Shown here one piece after another: positions 8,248-16,830 of a stretch of DNA of 64,000 nucleotides. Within the stretch, counting starts at the first letter, position 1; every line of letters begins with the position of its first letter. Position numbers and translations under genes: made by a program. The DNA is from UBA2589 sp965223235 (GTDB lineage Bacteria > Gemmatimonadota > Gemmatimonadetes > Longimicrobiales > Gaopeijiaceae), in the NCBI GenBank assembly GCA_965223235.1, contig CBDCVV010000019.1, positions 434,001 to 498,000 on the forward strand, read 5' to 3'. The notes under the pieces were generated by a model. That model ran no database searches. It saw only the letters and a program-made list of their open reading frames with translations, and was not told the DNA's origin.

Positions 8248-10761
8248 TCAGGAACCGAGGAGATCCAACTGGCCCTCACCTTCTGGGGCAACGTCGTCGC
8301 GAGCGGGGGCACCACCGCGCCCCTGCGCGCGCGTAACTTCAACCACTCGATCACCACCTTCAACCGGTGCGATCCGCTTGCCTTGGGTCCGCCGCCCCTG
8401 AATCGGGACCGAATCCGCCGCCGCACGGGTCACCTGACCGCCAGCCGTCACGATCATCACTTCGTCGGCTTCGACCACCTCGAGAGCGGCCACGATCGGT
8501 GACGCCTCCTCTCCTCCCGGAGCCGCCAGATTCCCCTGCCCGCCGCGCTTCTGCAGCGGGAACGCCGAGATCTCGGTGCGCTTCGCCAAGCCGTCTTCGC
8601 TCACCATGAGCACCGTCGCCTCGCGACGAATCATCAGCATGCCGGCGACGACGTCCTCACCCTTCAGGGACATGCCCTTCACACCTTGGGCACTCCTGCC
8701 GACGACGCTGACGTCGGTTTCCGGAAAGCGTATCGCCTTGCCCGCCCGGGAGAGAAGCATGATCTCCGCTGTGCCATCGGAGAGCGCGACGTCCATGATC
8801 TCGTCGCCGGGCTTCACCCCGGCCGCCTTGACTCCACCACTGCGGGGGTTTGAGAAGTCGCTGAGCGGTGTGCGCTTCATGATCCCTCTTCTCGAGAGAA
8901 AGACGAGGAATCGGTCTTCGACCGATAGGTCATCGACAGGGATCATCGAGACGATGCGATCAGAGCGATCCGCCCCTTCGACGAGAGCGTAGACGGACTG
9001 CCCGCGAGAGGCTCGAGCGCTCTCGGGCACCTCGGTCACAGGAAGGAAGTGGCAATGACCTCTCTCGGTGAATGCCAGAATCCAACCACTCGTCCGGGCC
9101 ACGAAGATCGACTCCAGGTAGTCGTCTTCGTAACGCTCCATTCCCGCCAACGCCTTACCCGATCCGACGCGCCGACGGTACAGGTGCATCGGGATGCGCT
9201 TCACGAAGCCCTCGTGCGACAGCGTGACGACGACGTCCTCTTCGGCAAGCTGCTTCTCGACCTGGGTGGTCTCGACTTCCGAGTCTTGGTCGTCCAGAAG
9301 AACCGTGCGGCGAGCGTCACCATACTTCTTCACGACGTCGCCGAGCTCCTCCAACATGATCTCGAGTTGCCGCTCCTCGGATCCCAGAATCGACCGCAGC
9401 TCATCGATCAAGACAGCGAGTTCGCCCAGCCGGGCCTCGAGGTGATGTCGTTCGAGCGCCGTGAGACGAGCCAACCGCATGTTCAGGATGGCGTCAGCCT
9501 GAGCGTCACTGAGACCGAACCGGTCCTGGAGTCGCTCCGACGCCTCGGCCCGATCGGCCGACGCGCGAATGATCTTGATGACCTCGTCGATGTGGTCGAG
9601 CGCTGCGAGGAGGCCCTCGACGATGTGCCGCTCCGCTTCGGCCTTCTCGAGGTCGTGGCGGGTCCTCCTCTGGATGACCTCGACCCGATGGTCGCGGAAG
9701 CGCTCCAGAAGCTTCTTGAGGTCGAACTCGCGCGGCTGCCCCTCGTCCAAGGCGAGAAGGTGCGCGCCGAACGTCGTCTGGAGCGAGGTGCCGCGCATGA
9801 GGATCTTCAGCACCGCGGCAGGATTCGCTCCCCGCTTGAGCTCGATTACCAGGCGGATTCCATCCCGGTCCGTCTCGTCCCGAATATCCGCGAGGTCTTC
9901 CACCTTCCCTTTCTTCGCCAACGAAGCGATCTGGGAAATGACCTTCGTCTTGTTGACGGCATACGGGAGCTCGGTGACGACGAGCTGCTCTTTGCCGCCG
10001 CGCAGGGCCTCTTTCACGACGCGAGCGCGCATGATCACCCGACCACGCCCTTCGCGGTACATCTTCTCGATCCCCTCTCGGCCCACGACAAATCCGCCGG
10101 TCGGAAAGTCCGGGCCGGGGATATGGCGCATGAGATCGTCGACCGTGCAGTCGGGATCGACCACGAGCTGACGGACTCCGGCCGCCACCTCGCCCAAGTT
10201 GTGCGGCGGCACGTTGGTGCTCATCCCAACCGCGATCCCAGAAGAGCCGTTCACGAGCAGGTTGGGGAAGCGACTCGGCAGAACCGAGGGCTCATCGCGC
10301 TGATTGTCGAAGTTCGGATGAAAGTCGACCGTGCTCTTCTCGATCTCATCCAGAAGTTCGATCGCGATCGCCTGGAGCCTCGCCTCGGTATACCGATATG
10401 CGGCGGCCGGATCCCCGTCGATTGACCCGAAGTTGCCCTGGCCATCAATGAGCGGGCGCCGCAGGGAGAACTCCTGAACCATGCGCACGAGTGCGTCGTA
10501 GACAGCAGAGTCGCCGTGGGGGTGGAACTTACCGAGCACATCTCCCACCACGGTCGCGCTTTTCTTGTACGGGCGGTCGGGTGTGAGTCCGAGTTCGTAC
10601 ATGGCGTACAGAATCCGGCGGTGCACCGGCTTGAGTCCGTCGCGTACGTCGGGCAGAGCTCGCTGAACGATGACGCTCATCGAGTAATCAAGGAACGACT
10701 CGCGCATCTCCTCTTCGAGGGTGCGCGGCAGGATCCGTTCCCGCTTGCTGGCCGTGGCCAT
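8248..10761 (-). CDS. gyrA: DNA gyrase subunit A (type IIA topoisomerase A subunit)
   Basis: 837 residues, normal for GyrA. The breakage-reunion domain is complete. The quinolone-resistance region HPHGDSAVYD has the sensitive-type Ser85 and Asp89, and the catalytic tyrosine is Tyr124 in AAAYRYTEAR. The tower and coiled coil follow, with DAQADAILNMRLARLT at the gate. The C-terminal beta-pinwheel starts near residue 510. The first blade has YRRRVGSGKALAGM where the GyrA box (QRRGGKG) is expected, so the box is degenerate. A closer box-like QKRGGQG occurs in a later blade, at about residue 745. ParC is therefore a possible alternative, although length and overall sequence favour GyrA. Partner GyrB is not in the window. 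Confidence 0.92.
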   Translation of the reverse strand: MATASKRERILPRTLEEEMRESFLDYSMSVIVQRALPDVRDGLKPVHRRILYAMYELGLTPDRPYKKSATVVGDVLGKFHPHGDSAVYDALVRMVQEFSLRRPLIDGQGNFGSIDGDPAAAYRYTEARLQAIAIELLDEIEKSTVDFHPNFDNQRDEPSVLPSRFPNLLVNGSSGIAVGMSTNVPPHNLGEVAAGVRQLVVDPDCTVDDLMRHIPGPDFPTGGFVVGREGIEKMYREGRGRVIMRARVVKEALRGGKEQLVVTELPYAVNKTKVISQIASLAKKGKVEDLADIRDETDRDGIRLVIELKRGANPAAVLKILMRGTSLQTTFGAHLLALDEGQPREFDLKKLLERFRDHRVEVIQRRTRHDLEKAEAERHIVEGLLAALDHIDEVIKIIRASADRAEASERLQDRFGLSDAQADAILNMRLARLTALERHHLEARLGELAVLIDELRSILGSEERQLEIMLEELGDVVKKYGDARRTVLLDDQDSEVETTQVEKQLAEEDVVVTLSHEGFVKRIPMHLYRRRVGSGKALAGMERYEDDYLESIFVARTSGWILAFTERGHCHFLPVTEVPESARASRGQSVYALVEGADRSDRIVSMIPVDDLSVEDRFLVFLSRRGIMKRTPLSDFSNPRSGGVKAAGVKPGDEIMDVALSDGTAEIMLLSRAGKAIRFPETDVSVVGRSAQGVKGMSLKGEDVVAGMLMIRREATVLMVSEDGLAKRTEISAFPLQKRGGQGNLAAPGGEEASPIVAALEVVEADEVMIVTAGGQVTRAAADSVPIQGRRTQGKRIAPVEGGDRVVEVTRAQGRGGAPARDDVAPEGEGQLDLLGS

Positions 10762-10896
10762 TCCAACTCCGGGTCGTGCGGTCGAAGGGCGCGGAGAGCT
10801 GCAACGGCGCGCCGGAGTGGCGGGAGGGGCCCACGGACGGCTACGCCGCCCTACCTTCTATGAAAGCCTCTGGGCTGGCAAGCCGCCCGGACGACT

Positions 10897-11235
10897 CTAC
10901 TCCTCCCTGGCCTCCTGCTGAAGGAGCACTGCCACCCGCTCACGGAGATCGGCCGGAGGCGTCACGTGGCCGGCCACACGATTCACGGTCTCTCTATAAG
11001 CCTCTTCGAGGCGAAGATGGGGATAGCACGCGGCACACATCTCGAAGTGCTTCTTTACCTCGCTCGCAGGAGCGGTCGGCAGCTCGCCGTCGAGGTAGTC
11101 GTGCACGAGGCGAAGGGCTTCTGAACACGAAAGCATTTCACCCCCGTGGTCGTTCGCAGCCTCTTCACCGCCAGCGCCATTGGTGGACGGGGTCGAACCG
11201 CCAAACATCATTTTCAGCTTCTGAAAGATCGACAT
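10897..11235 (-). CDS. Zinc-binding anti-sigma factor (ZAS/zf-HC2 type)
   Basis: 112 residues. The centre carries CSEALRLVHDYLDGEL and then KKHFEMCAACYPHL, the His-x3-Cys-x2-Cys motif of zinc-binding anti-sigma factors, which hold an ECF sigma factor inactive and may release it under redox or envelope stress. No membrane segment follows, so this is a soluble anti-sigma like RsrA or ChrR. Residues 1-35 are a low-complexity Gly/Asn tail. Its ATG overlaps the sigma-factor stop by one base (TGATG), the usual coupled arrangement that keeps the two proteins in balance. Confidence 0.88.
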   Translation of the reverse strand: MSIFQKLKMMFGGSTPSTNGAGGEEAANDHGGEMLSCSEALRLVHDYLDGELPTAPASEVKKHFEMCAACYPHLRLEEAYRETVNRVAGHVTPPADLRERVAVLLQQEAREE

Positions 11236-11843
11236 CAGTCCCCTACCTCTTGCTCGTCGCCCTTACGGGGCTCGATGTACCCTTGCTCCACGGCATACTC
11301 GTACAGCACCCGTTGAAGCTGACGTCGACCTCGGAAGAGTCGACTCTTCACGGTACCTACGGGGACGTCCATTAATTCGGCGATCTCTGCATACGGGAGC
11401 CCTTCCATGTCTGAGAGAATCACCGCAGTGCGGTACTCCTCCGGGAGCGCGCTGATCGCTTCGAGAATGCGCTCATCGACGATGGAGTCGAAGAAGACTC
11501 CCTCGGGGTCGATCCCGGCTACGGATGCCCACACCGGGTTGATCGGGTTGGGGCCCGGACCACCGCGCCCGACATTCTCCGCCACGATCTCGTCGTGCCG
11601 CTGATGACGCTCCCGACGCCGGAGGAAGACGTTGCGACAGATCGTGAACAGCCAACTCTTCGCTGCCGTTCCTTGCGTGTACTGGTCCCACGATCGGAAA
11701 GCGCGCAGGAAGGTCTCCTGGACCAAATCCTCCGCCGCGTCCGGTGCACCGGACAGACGAAGAGCGAAACGGTACACCGCATCGAGATGCGGCAGCGCCT
11801 CCTCTTCGAAGCCCGGCCTCGCGCGCATGGCGGCTTCGCTCAC
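11235..11843 (-). CDS. ECF-family RNA polymerase sigma factor
   Basis: 202 residues. Region 2 reads VYRFALRLSGAPDAAEDLVQETFLRAFRSWDQY followed by KSWLFTICRNVFLRRRER, the -10 recognition part. Region 4 is AISALPEEYRTAVILSDMEGLPYAEIAELMDVPVGTVKSRLFRGRRQL, recognising -35. The linker between them is long, about 45 residues, and Gly/Pro-rich. Start: GTG at 11843 with GAGG upstream. The adjacent anti-sigma gene is translationally coupled. A GGAACC on the minus strand at 11921-11916, about 75 bases upstream, resembles an ECF -35 element and may be an autoregulatory promoter, but I cannot place a convincing -10. The zinc ligands of the partner suggest a redox or envelope stress response. Confidence 0.92.
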   Translation of the reverse strand: MSEAAMRARPGFEEEALPHLDAVYRFALRLSGAPDAAEDLVQETFLRAFRSWDQYTQGTAAKSWLFTICRNVFLRRRERHQRHDEIVAENVGRGGPGPNPINPVWASVAGIDPEGVFFDSIVDERILEAISALPEEYRTAVILSDMEGLPYAEIAELMDVPVGTVKSRLFRGRRQLQRVLYEYAVEQGYIEPRKGDEQEVGD

Positions 11844-11931
11844 GACCTCATCTCCTCCACCGTAGTGCAGATGTCTCTATCGCCAGTCCAAGGTGAAGTC
11901 GTGGCGCGACAGCTTGGTTCCATGGATCTAA

Positions 11932-11945
11932 CCGCACATGTGCGG
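11932..11945. repeat. 14-base perfect palindrome upstream of the ECF sigma gene
   Basis: CCGCACATGTGCGG lies just past the stop of the unknown gene at 11955 and about 90 bases ahead of the sigma-factor start. It could be a dimeric-regulator site or a short terminator stem; no T-run follows on the minus strand. Confidence 0.4.
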
Positions 11946-11954
11946 CACGGTCGA

Positions 11955-12377
11955 TCAATCCGGAAACTGGAACGATCTGCTCGACTCTGCGGTCGGAGGC
12001 GCCCCCGTTACCAGCTCGATAAGCGCCTCCATCTCTGACGCCATGACGTCGAGCCGCGTGGACACCGAGTAGCCGTGCGCATAGTCGAAATAGGCCGCTA
12101 CCGCGCCCTCGTCAGCCGGATGGGTAGCGACGACCAGTGATTCCATCTCGACCCTGAGACAGTCGACAATGGCCGTCACGGCTGCCTGCACCTCGCGGAC
12201 CTCGTGCAGGGTGGAGAGGGAAAGGTCTCCGTCGAGCTGCTCGACGAAAAGCTCGACCTTGGCGCGCCGCTCGGAGGGAGCGAGGACCGGGCCGGATCCT
12301 GCTTCTTCACACGACAAGAACACCCTTGCACCCGACCGCAGAGCGGTCAGCTCTTCGTAGTTGAAGTGCAGGATCAT
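11955..12377 (-). CDS. Protein of unknown function, acidic, about 140 residues
   Basis: No family recognised. The protein begins MILHFNYEELTALRSGARVFL and is acidic, with predicted alternating helices: a middle segment LSLSTLHEVREVQAAVTAIVDCLRVEM and a later FDYAHGYSVSTRLDVMASEMEALIELVTG. It has no signal peptide, membrane helix or metal motif. The ATG at 12377 is the only sensible start. It lies upstream of the sigma/anti-sigma pair on the same strand, about 110 bases away, with a palindrome between, so it may or may not share their transcript. Coding character (codon use, no frame breaks) supports a real gene. Confidence 0.65.
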   Translation of the reverse strand: MILHFNYEELTALRSGARVFLSCEEAGSGPVLAPSERRAKVELFVEQLDGDLSLSTLHEVREVQAAVTAIVDCLRVEMESLVVATHPADEGAVAAYFDYAHGYSVSTRLDVMASEMEALIELVTGAPPTAESSRSFQFPD

Positions 12378-12457
12378 GGGGGCTCCTCATTCGCGTTCCC
12401 TTACTACTACCAATGCTGGGACCGCGGGGTTTCTGCAAGAACTCTGCTCAGTCTCCG

Positions 12458-12871
12458 TTACGCCTGAGCCGTCGCGCCCTGAGACTCGACGCGCAGCGGG
12501 ATCGAAACGTGGTGCTCGCCGTCTACGGCAACGTCGAAGGAGTACCGTCCCGCCGAAGGGAACACCAGCCCGTCCATGTTGAGGATGTGAGGGACCGACA
12601 CGCCTTCTCCCACGGCGCGGGGACCCCCGGCGAGATTCATCTCTCCATTCAATCGGACGAGCTCCCGACCATCCGCCGCCCGGAGCGTAATCACGACCTC
12701 GTGAGCCCCCATCTCATTCACGCCGGTCGAGAAGCGCAGCACTAGAGCGAGTCTCGGGTGCCGGGTAGGAAACGACGCCGAGGCCAAACGGTCGAAGACG
12801 CCTAGGATATTCAACTTCCCTGACCCATCGATCGTAGCCGCATCGGCGAGCAGTGCCAGATCCACTTCCAC
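12458..12871 (-). CDS. DUF6941-like protein, unknown function
   Basis: About 137 residues. The fold looks like a small beta-sandwich: VDLALLADAATIDGSGKLNILGVFDRL, HPRLALVLRF, HEVVITLRAADGRELVRL, then FPSAGRYSFDVAVDGEH. I recall similar proteins as DUF6941, without a known role. The open frame continues upstream into the protease gene, but the GTG at 12871 overlaps the TAG of that gene (TAGTG) and has AAGGAAA about nine bases before it. It therefore looks co-translated with the CPBP protease. No signal peptide is present. The family assignment is from memory of the motif and should be treated as tentative. Confidence 0.65.
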   Translation of the reverse strand: MEVDLALLADAATIDGSGKLNILGVFDRLASASFPTRHPRLALVLRFSTGVNEMGAHEVVITLRAADGRELVRLNGEMNLAGGPRAVGEGVSVPHILNMDGLVFPSAGRYSFDVAVDGEHHVSIPLRVESQGATAQA

Positions 12872-13620
12872 TAGTTGGTTTCCTTCACTAAGAGTCGCTC
12901 CCCCAATACGAGGCCCGCGAGTAGGTCTATGAGCACGTGTGCAATCATTGGGGGCCAAAGACTCCCCGAGAATACGAAGGCCGCCGCCAGCACCGCACCC
13001 ATGACGGTGGTGCGGAGAACCCCTGGCCAACCTTGGTACGCATGGGTCACCCCGAAAGCCAGGGTAGAGGCCGCCGCCGCGCCCCACGTCCCGACGACTC
13101 CCCCCAGCACGGTGATGGCAAAGCCCCGATAAGCAAGCTCCTCTCCAATGCCCGCGGCGAACGACAGAGCCACAAAGGCCTGCTTCTCCTTGCGCGTGCG
13201 GGGGAGGAGTTGGCTCAAGAGGTCTGTGTCGACGTAGCCAACGAGGCGCATGACTCCACGAGATCCGAACATGACGGCGAGCGCTGCCCCAGTGACCAAA
13301 AGCGTCCACCCAACCATCTCGGACAGCGGAAGGCCGACGAGTCCGATCGCCGGCGGGCCACCGTCCGACGTCCCTACGAGCCAGCTCGCGGACCCAATCA
13401 GCCAAAGGGCGATGATCGAGCTCACGTAGGCCGGGAGACGCTCGATCTCGACCCCGTCGGCCATGGGGACCTGAGCGAGCGCGAAGGCAGGCACCCCTCC
13501 GAGTAGCGCGGCGAGCAGGAGCGACTGCACTGCGCCGAGACCGGCCGCGAAGACGAGCGTCGCAACCAGGGCCCAGAAGCCGAGCACGCCGGCGGCAAGG
13601 ATCCACCGTGGTTTGGTCAA
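12871..13620 (-). CDS. CPBP-family intramembrane glutamic protease (CAAX protease/bacteriocin-processing type)
   Basis: 249 residues with about seven hydrophobic segments. The three CPBP motifs are present: GEELAYRGF (EExxxR), FGVTHAYQG (FxxxH) and AHVLIDLLAG (HxxxD/N). Such proteins are intramembrane proteases related to eukaryotic Rce1, and bacterial members are linked to processing of small peptides or immunity. The frame begins with a TTG at 13620 whose TTGA overlaps the stop of the decarboxylase gene; no nearby ATG or GTG serves better. The downstream DUF6941-like gene overlaps by one base. The chain decarboxylase, protease, DUF6941-like is thus tightly coupled, but the substrate is unknown. 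Confidence 0.83.
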   Translation of the reverse strand: MTKPRWILAAGVLGFWALVATLVFAAGLGAVQSLLLAALLGGVPAFALAQVPMADGVEIERLPAYVSSIIALWLIGSASWLVGTSDGGPPAIGLVGLPLSEMVGWTLLVTGAALAVMFGSRGVMRLVGYVDTDLLSQLLPRTRKEKQAFVALSFAAGIGEELAYRGFAITVLGGVVGTWGAAAASTLAFGVTHAYQGWPGVLRTTVMGAVLAAAFVFSGSLWPPMIAHVLIDLLAGLVLGERLLVKETN

Positions 13621-15098
13621 CTCGACGTCCGCTCCACCGGTCGACCCAGGGAAGCGGCGGATTCTATCAGATCGACCCCGATCGCCTCGATCGCCTCGAG
13701 GGTCTCTCTCACATCATCCCACGTCGTGGCATGATTTAGAATGCATATTCTCAAAGAGTAACGACCCTTGAGTCGCGTTGACGACATCATGGCGACCTGG
13801 TTGTCGATAACCCGTTGTTGGACCGCTGCATTGAGCTCCGCCAACGACTCTTCATTCAGCTCGGATCCCTTCGGATTGACCCGGAAGCAGATGACCCCGA
13901 GGGAAGCCGGATTCGCGACCTGGAGGATCGTTGACTCTCGTACGAAGCGCTCCGCACGGGCGGCCAGATCGATCCCGTTCCGTACACCCTTCTCGAAAGC
14001 TTCCATTCCGAATGTCTGTACTGATATCCAAACCTTCAGCGCTCGGAACGCCCGGCTGAGCTGCAGGCCGCGATCCCCGAAGTTGGGGTGTTCCTGTCCC
14101 CACTCCGTGTCTTGAAGGTACTCCGGCCGGACCGCGAAGGCCGTCTCGAGCCGCCGAACATCGCGCACCATCAGGCACCCCGCCTCGAAGGGCTGGAAAA
14201 GCCACTTGTGCGCGTCCATGGCAATCGAATCGGCTCGTTCCATCCCGGACAACAACGCGCGCCCCTCCTCACAAAGGATCGCGAAACCACCGTACGCGGC
14301 ATCGATGTGCAGCCAGATGTCGTGCTCTTCTGCGAAGTCGGCGAGACCGTGGAGAGGATCGACCGCACCAGTGTTCGTGGCGCCAGCATTCCCGCAGATC
14401 GCGATAGGCGTGAAGCCGTCGTCACGATCACGCGCCACAGCGTCGCGGAGTGCCCCTAGATCCAAGCGATACCGGTCGTCACTCGCCACCTTACGGACGT
14501 TCTCGGGTCGGACGCCGACGATCGTCGCGGCGCGACTGAGCGCCGTGTGACTCTGGTCGCTCATGTAGACGGTAGCTCGGGCTGGCGCCCCGGCCGCTTC
14601 TCTGGCCGCGACGAAGGCATCGAGGCTTGCCGCAGATCCGCCGCTCGTGAACAACCCTCCGGCGGTCGGAGGATACCCGATCCAATCTCGAAACCAGTCC
14701 AAGACCACGACCTCTAGGAAGCTCGGGCCGCTCGCCCCGAGCCACGTGCCTTGGAACACGTTGTGTCCCGCAGCGAGGTAGTCCGCGAGAACGCCAGGCC
14801 AGGTCGGCGCGGAGGGGACAAAGGCGAAAAAGCGCGGGTGATCGACCCGTCCGGCGACCGGCAAGACCTCTTCCACGGCCCGACGGATGACGGCTTCCGG
14901 AGAGCGTCCGTGCGTCGGCGGGGGTTCTCTCAGGAGCGGTTCGAGTTCTGCGCGGGAGGCTCCGCGCCACGCCGCGTCATGCGGCAACGATTGGATCCGA
15001 TCGACGATGAGACGTGACGTGAGGTCAGCCAACTCGAGCATCTGCTCAGCCGTGAGGGCCAGCGGGCTTCGAGCCTCGTCTTCCGTCGTGCGCGGCAT
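13617..15098 (-). CDS. PLP-dependent group II amino-acid decarboxylase
   Basis: 493 residues of the aromatic-L-amino-acid/glutamate decarboxylase family (fold type I). Visible features: HPRFFAFVPSAPTWPGVLAD and LFTSGGSAASLDAF near the N-terminal half, HIDAAYGGFA with the Asp contacting the pyridine nitrogen, and SIAMDAHKWLFQPFEAGC with the Schiff-base lysine. It should remove the carboxyl group of an aromatic or related amino acid to give an amine; some relatives are aldehyde synthases. The longer open frame starts upstream, but the ATG at 15098 has GAGGAAGAG before it and matches the family start. It is coupled through a TTGA overlap to the CPBP protease gene. Confidence 0.88.
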   Translation of the reverse strand: MPRTTEDEARSPLALTAEQMLELADLTSRLIVDRIQSLPHDAAWRGASRAELEPLLREPPPTHGRSPEAVIRRAVEEVLPVAGRVDHPRFFAFVPSAPTWPGVLADYLAAGHNVFQGTWLGASGPSFLEVVVLDWFRDWIGYPPTAGGLFTSGGSAASLDAFVAAREAAGAPARATVYMSDQSHTALSRAATIVGVRPENVRKVASDDRYRLDLGALRDAVARDRDDGFTPIAICGNAGATNTGAVDPLHGLADFAEEHDIWLHIDAAYGGFAILCEEGRALLSGMERADSIAMDAHKWLFQPFEAGCLMVRDVRRLETAFAVRPEYLQDTEWGQEHPNFGDRGLQLSRAFRALKVWISVQTFGMEAFEKGVRNGIDLAARAERFVRESTILQVANPASLGVICFRVNPKGSELNEESLAELNAAVQQRVIDNQVAMMSSTRLKGRYSLRICILNHATTWDDVRETLEAIEAIGVDLIESAASLGRPVERTSS

Positions 15099-15116
15099 GC
15101 GGGTACTCTTCCTCTC

Positions 15117-15431
15117 ATGTCTGCTGAAACCACCGCGAAGTCCGGGGTCGCATTTCGGGTCCTGGACGCCATGGACGCCCCTCACGCGGGCCGTATTCTA
15201 CGCCTTCGACTCCAGTCGGGTGAAGCTCCCACCATCAAGGCCCTGAAAGGGGCGGAGATGCGGGCGACCTCTCCCTCTGGGGATCGGTGCCGCTTCCGAG
15301 TCCTCGGATTCGCCGTATTCGGCGGTAAGCCGAGCAATCAGAGGTTGGCCCGAACCGGACGAATCGACGTGCATATCGAGGAGTTGGAAGGCGGACCGAT
15401 CGGGCTCCAGTGGGAGGTCGTACCGGAGTAG
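15117..15431 (+). CDS. Small protein of unknown function
   Basis: 104 residues, basic, divergent from the decarboxylase gene with only 18 bases between the two starts. The sequence suggests a compact beta fold: AGRILRLRLQSG, MRATSPSGDRCRFRVLGFAVFGG and TGRIDVHIEELEG. I recognise no domain and see no signal peptide. The start at ATG 15117 lacks an obvious Shine-Dalgarno, so the level of translation is uncertain. It ends convergently with the lipoprotein gene at 15450. I keep it because the frame is open to both sides and no better gene covers this strand. Confidence 0.6.
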   Translation: MSAETTAKSGVAFRVLDAMDAPHAGRILRLRLQSGEAPTIKALKGAEMRATSPSGDRCRFRVLGFAVFGGKPSNQRLARTGRIDVHIEELEGGPIGLQWEVVPE

Positions 15432-15449
15432 GCCGTCCAGTCAGGTGTG

Positions 15450-16121
15450 CTAGTTCGCGCGCAACCCCGGCGGTTCTCGATTGAAGGTGTCGAGGAACCA
15501 GTCTCGATACTCATCTCCACGGTCGGGATTAGCGCGGGCCCACGCGGCTCTTGCCTCGGCAAACTCGTCGGGGCGCGCCGTGAAGATGAAGGCATCGAGA
15601 AAGCCCGCATTCTTCGCGTACGCGAGCTCATCGAGCGGGCCGAACGGCTGAGTATCGAAAACGGTCCGACCGAGAATCCAAGCGTCGGCGGCCCGTGAGG
15701 TGATCTCCCGCTCCAACTCGTACCCTTCGGCCTCGGGCGCGGTAGGCACCCACTCTTCCTGACGGCCCATGGTCGACATGAGGTGCATGTGTCCGTAGAG
15801 CTGGTAGACGAGCAAGCCGTCCCCGCCACCAGCCGGGACTTGAACGGTCACCGAGTCGTTGCTGATGTGCATGCCCTCCCACGGGAAGGTCTCCGCGAGC
15901 GTCGTTTGAGAAATGACCAAGAAGGACGGGTCGTGTTCGATGTTCTCCTCCTCGGCGACGACCCACTCGTGTACGGCCTTCATTTCGTCGTGGTCGGCCC
16001 GGATGCGAGCACCAGAATGGATGACGATCGGTCGCGGTGGCGGGATCTCGACAACCCCCGCCGCACACCCCGAAAACAGGAAGGCGGATACGGTAAATGC
16101 CCATCGGAAAACACTTTGCAT
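15450..16121 (-). CDS. Putative lipoprotein of unknown function
   Basis: About 223 residues from the ATG at 16121. The N-terminus MQSVFRWAFTVSAFLFSGCAAG is a lipoprotein signal with lipobox FSGC; the longer open frame upstream adds a non-signal tail and is rejected. The mature part has no domain I recognise. It carries IRADHDEMKAVHEWVVAEEENI, a beta-rich SNDSVTVQVPAGGGDGLLVYQLYGHMHLM and an acidic/aromatic C-terminus rich in Arg and Asp. The GHMHLM stretch could bind metal, but this is only suggestive. It ends convergently with the small gene at 15117. Confidence 0.7.
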   Translation of the reverse strand: MQSVFRWAFTVSAFLFSGCAAGVVEIPPPRPIVIHSGARIRADHDEMKAVHEWVVAEEENIEHDPSFLVISQTTLAETFPWEGMHISNDSVTVQVPAGGGDGLLVYQLYGHMHLMSTMGRQEEWVPTAPEAEGYELEREITSRAADAWILGRTVFDTQPFGPLDELAYAKNAGFLDAFIFTARPDEFAEARAAWARANPDRGDEYRDWFLDTFNREPPGLRAN

Positions 16122-16252
16122 GACAGGTCCGGGGTTTCTCGAGGAGCTACCTGAATGTGACCGTGCGGTGGCCGAAATCTTCAACCTTGACACTACCGGG
16201 TCCGAAGTCCGAATTGGTGGTACTGCAAACATAGGATACAAGGGTAATTTCC

Positions 16253-16816
16253 GTGCATAGCACGCTCACCGGCGAGACCCGCGAATTCCGCGCGCCTCAA
16301 ACGATGACCCCCGACGAGCTCGGGGACAGCCTCGCACGGCTGGTTTGGGAAAGCTTCTCCGACTTCCTCGCACGCGAAGAGGTTGAGAATCCGGTGCCAG
16401 AGGTCGACGCTCTATACGACGACGACGGGACGGCACATCGCACAGTGGAGGAGGCACTGATCTTCTTCATGTGGGCGCATACGCGGGGAGCGCAGCTTGC
16501 TTTCCTAGGTCGCGCACCAGACGAGCGCATCCGCGAAGGCCTCGACGCACTCCACGCCGCCGTTTTCGAAGATATGGTCGAGAACGGAACGCCTCGCACC
16601 CAGGTGCCGCTCTTCGAGCAGCGCGTCAGCTCACGGTATGCCGAATACCACCAGGCTGCAGCTGAGTCCGACGTGAAGCTCGGCGACGCCGTCGCACGCC
16701 ACCTCCTCGGAGGCGAGTCGAAGGAGTCGACATCGGCTGCGATCAGGGAGCGAGCGGTAGCGGTCGCGAATCCGCTCCGCGACTTCCTCGAGGACGTAGA
16801 GCTAGTCGAAGCCTGA
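16253..16816 (+). CDS. Protein of unknown function, helical, about 187 residues
   Basis: A mostly helical, acidic soluble protein. Recognisable stretches are TPDELGDSLARLVWESFSDFLAREE, TVEEALIFFMWAHTRGAQLAF and SSRYAEYHQAAAESDVKLGDAVARHLLGGE. I do not know the family. The frame begins at GTG 16253 with AAGGG about eight bases before; ATG 16304 (MTPDELGD) is a plausible shorter start. It ends convergently with the zinc-ribbon gene of the paa-like operon, and a hairpin overlaps both stop codons. Nothing in the context fixes a role. Confidence 0.65.
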   Translation: MHSTLTGETREFRAPQTMTPDELGDSLARLVWESFSDFLAREEVENPVPEVDALYDDDGTAHRTVEEALIFFMWAHTRGAQLAFLGRAPDERIREGLDALHAAVFEDMVENGTPRTQVPLFEQRVSSRYAEYHQAAAESDVKLGDAVARHLLGGESKESTSAAIRERAVAVANPLRDFLEDVELVEA

Positions 16817-16830
16817 CCCCAGGGGGTCAG
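16813..16830. terminator. Hairpin between convergent genes
   Basis: CTGACCC and GGGTCAG form a 7-base perfect stem with a CAGG loop. It overlaps the stop codons of the convergent genes ending at 16816 and 16827. No T-run follows on either side, so it may be a weak bidirectional terminator. Confidence 0.4.

Noticed and set aside
9049..10425. 458-residue plus-strand open frame
   Set aside because: It lies entirely antisense to gyrA, whose protein motifs are complete; the frame is a shadow of high-GC coding.
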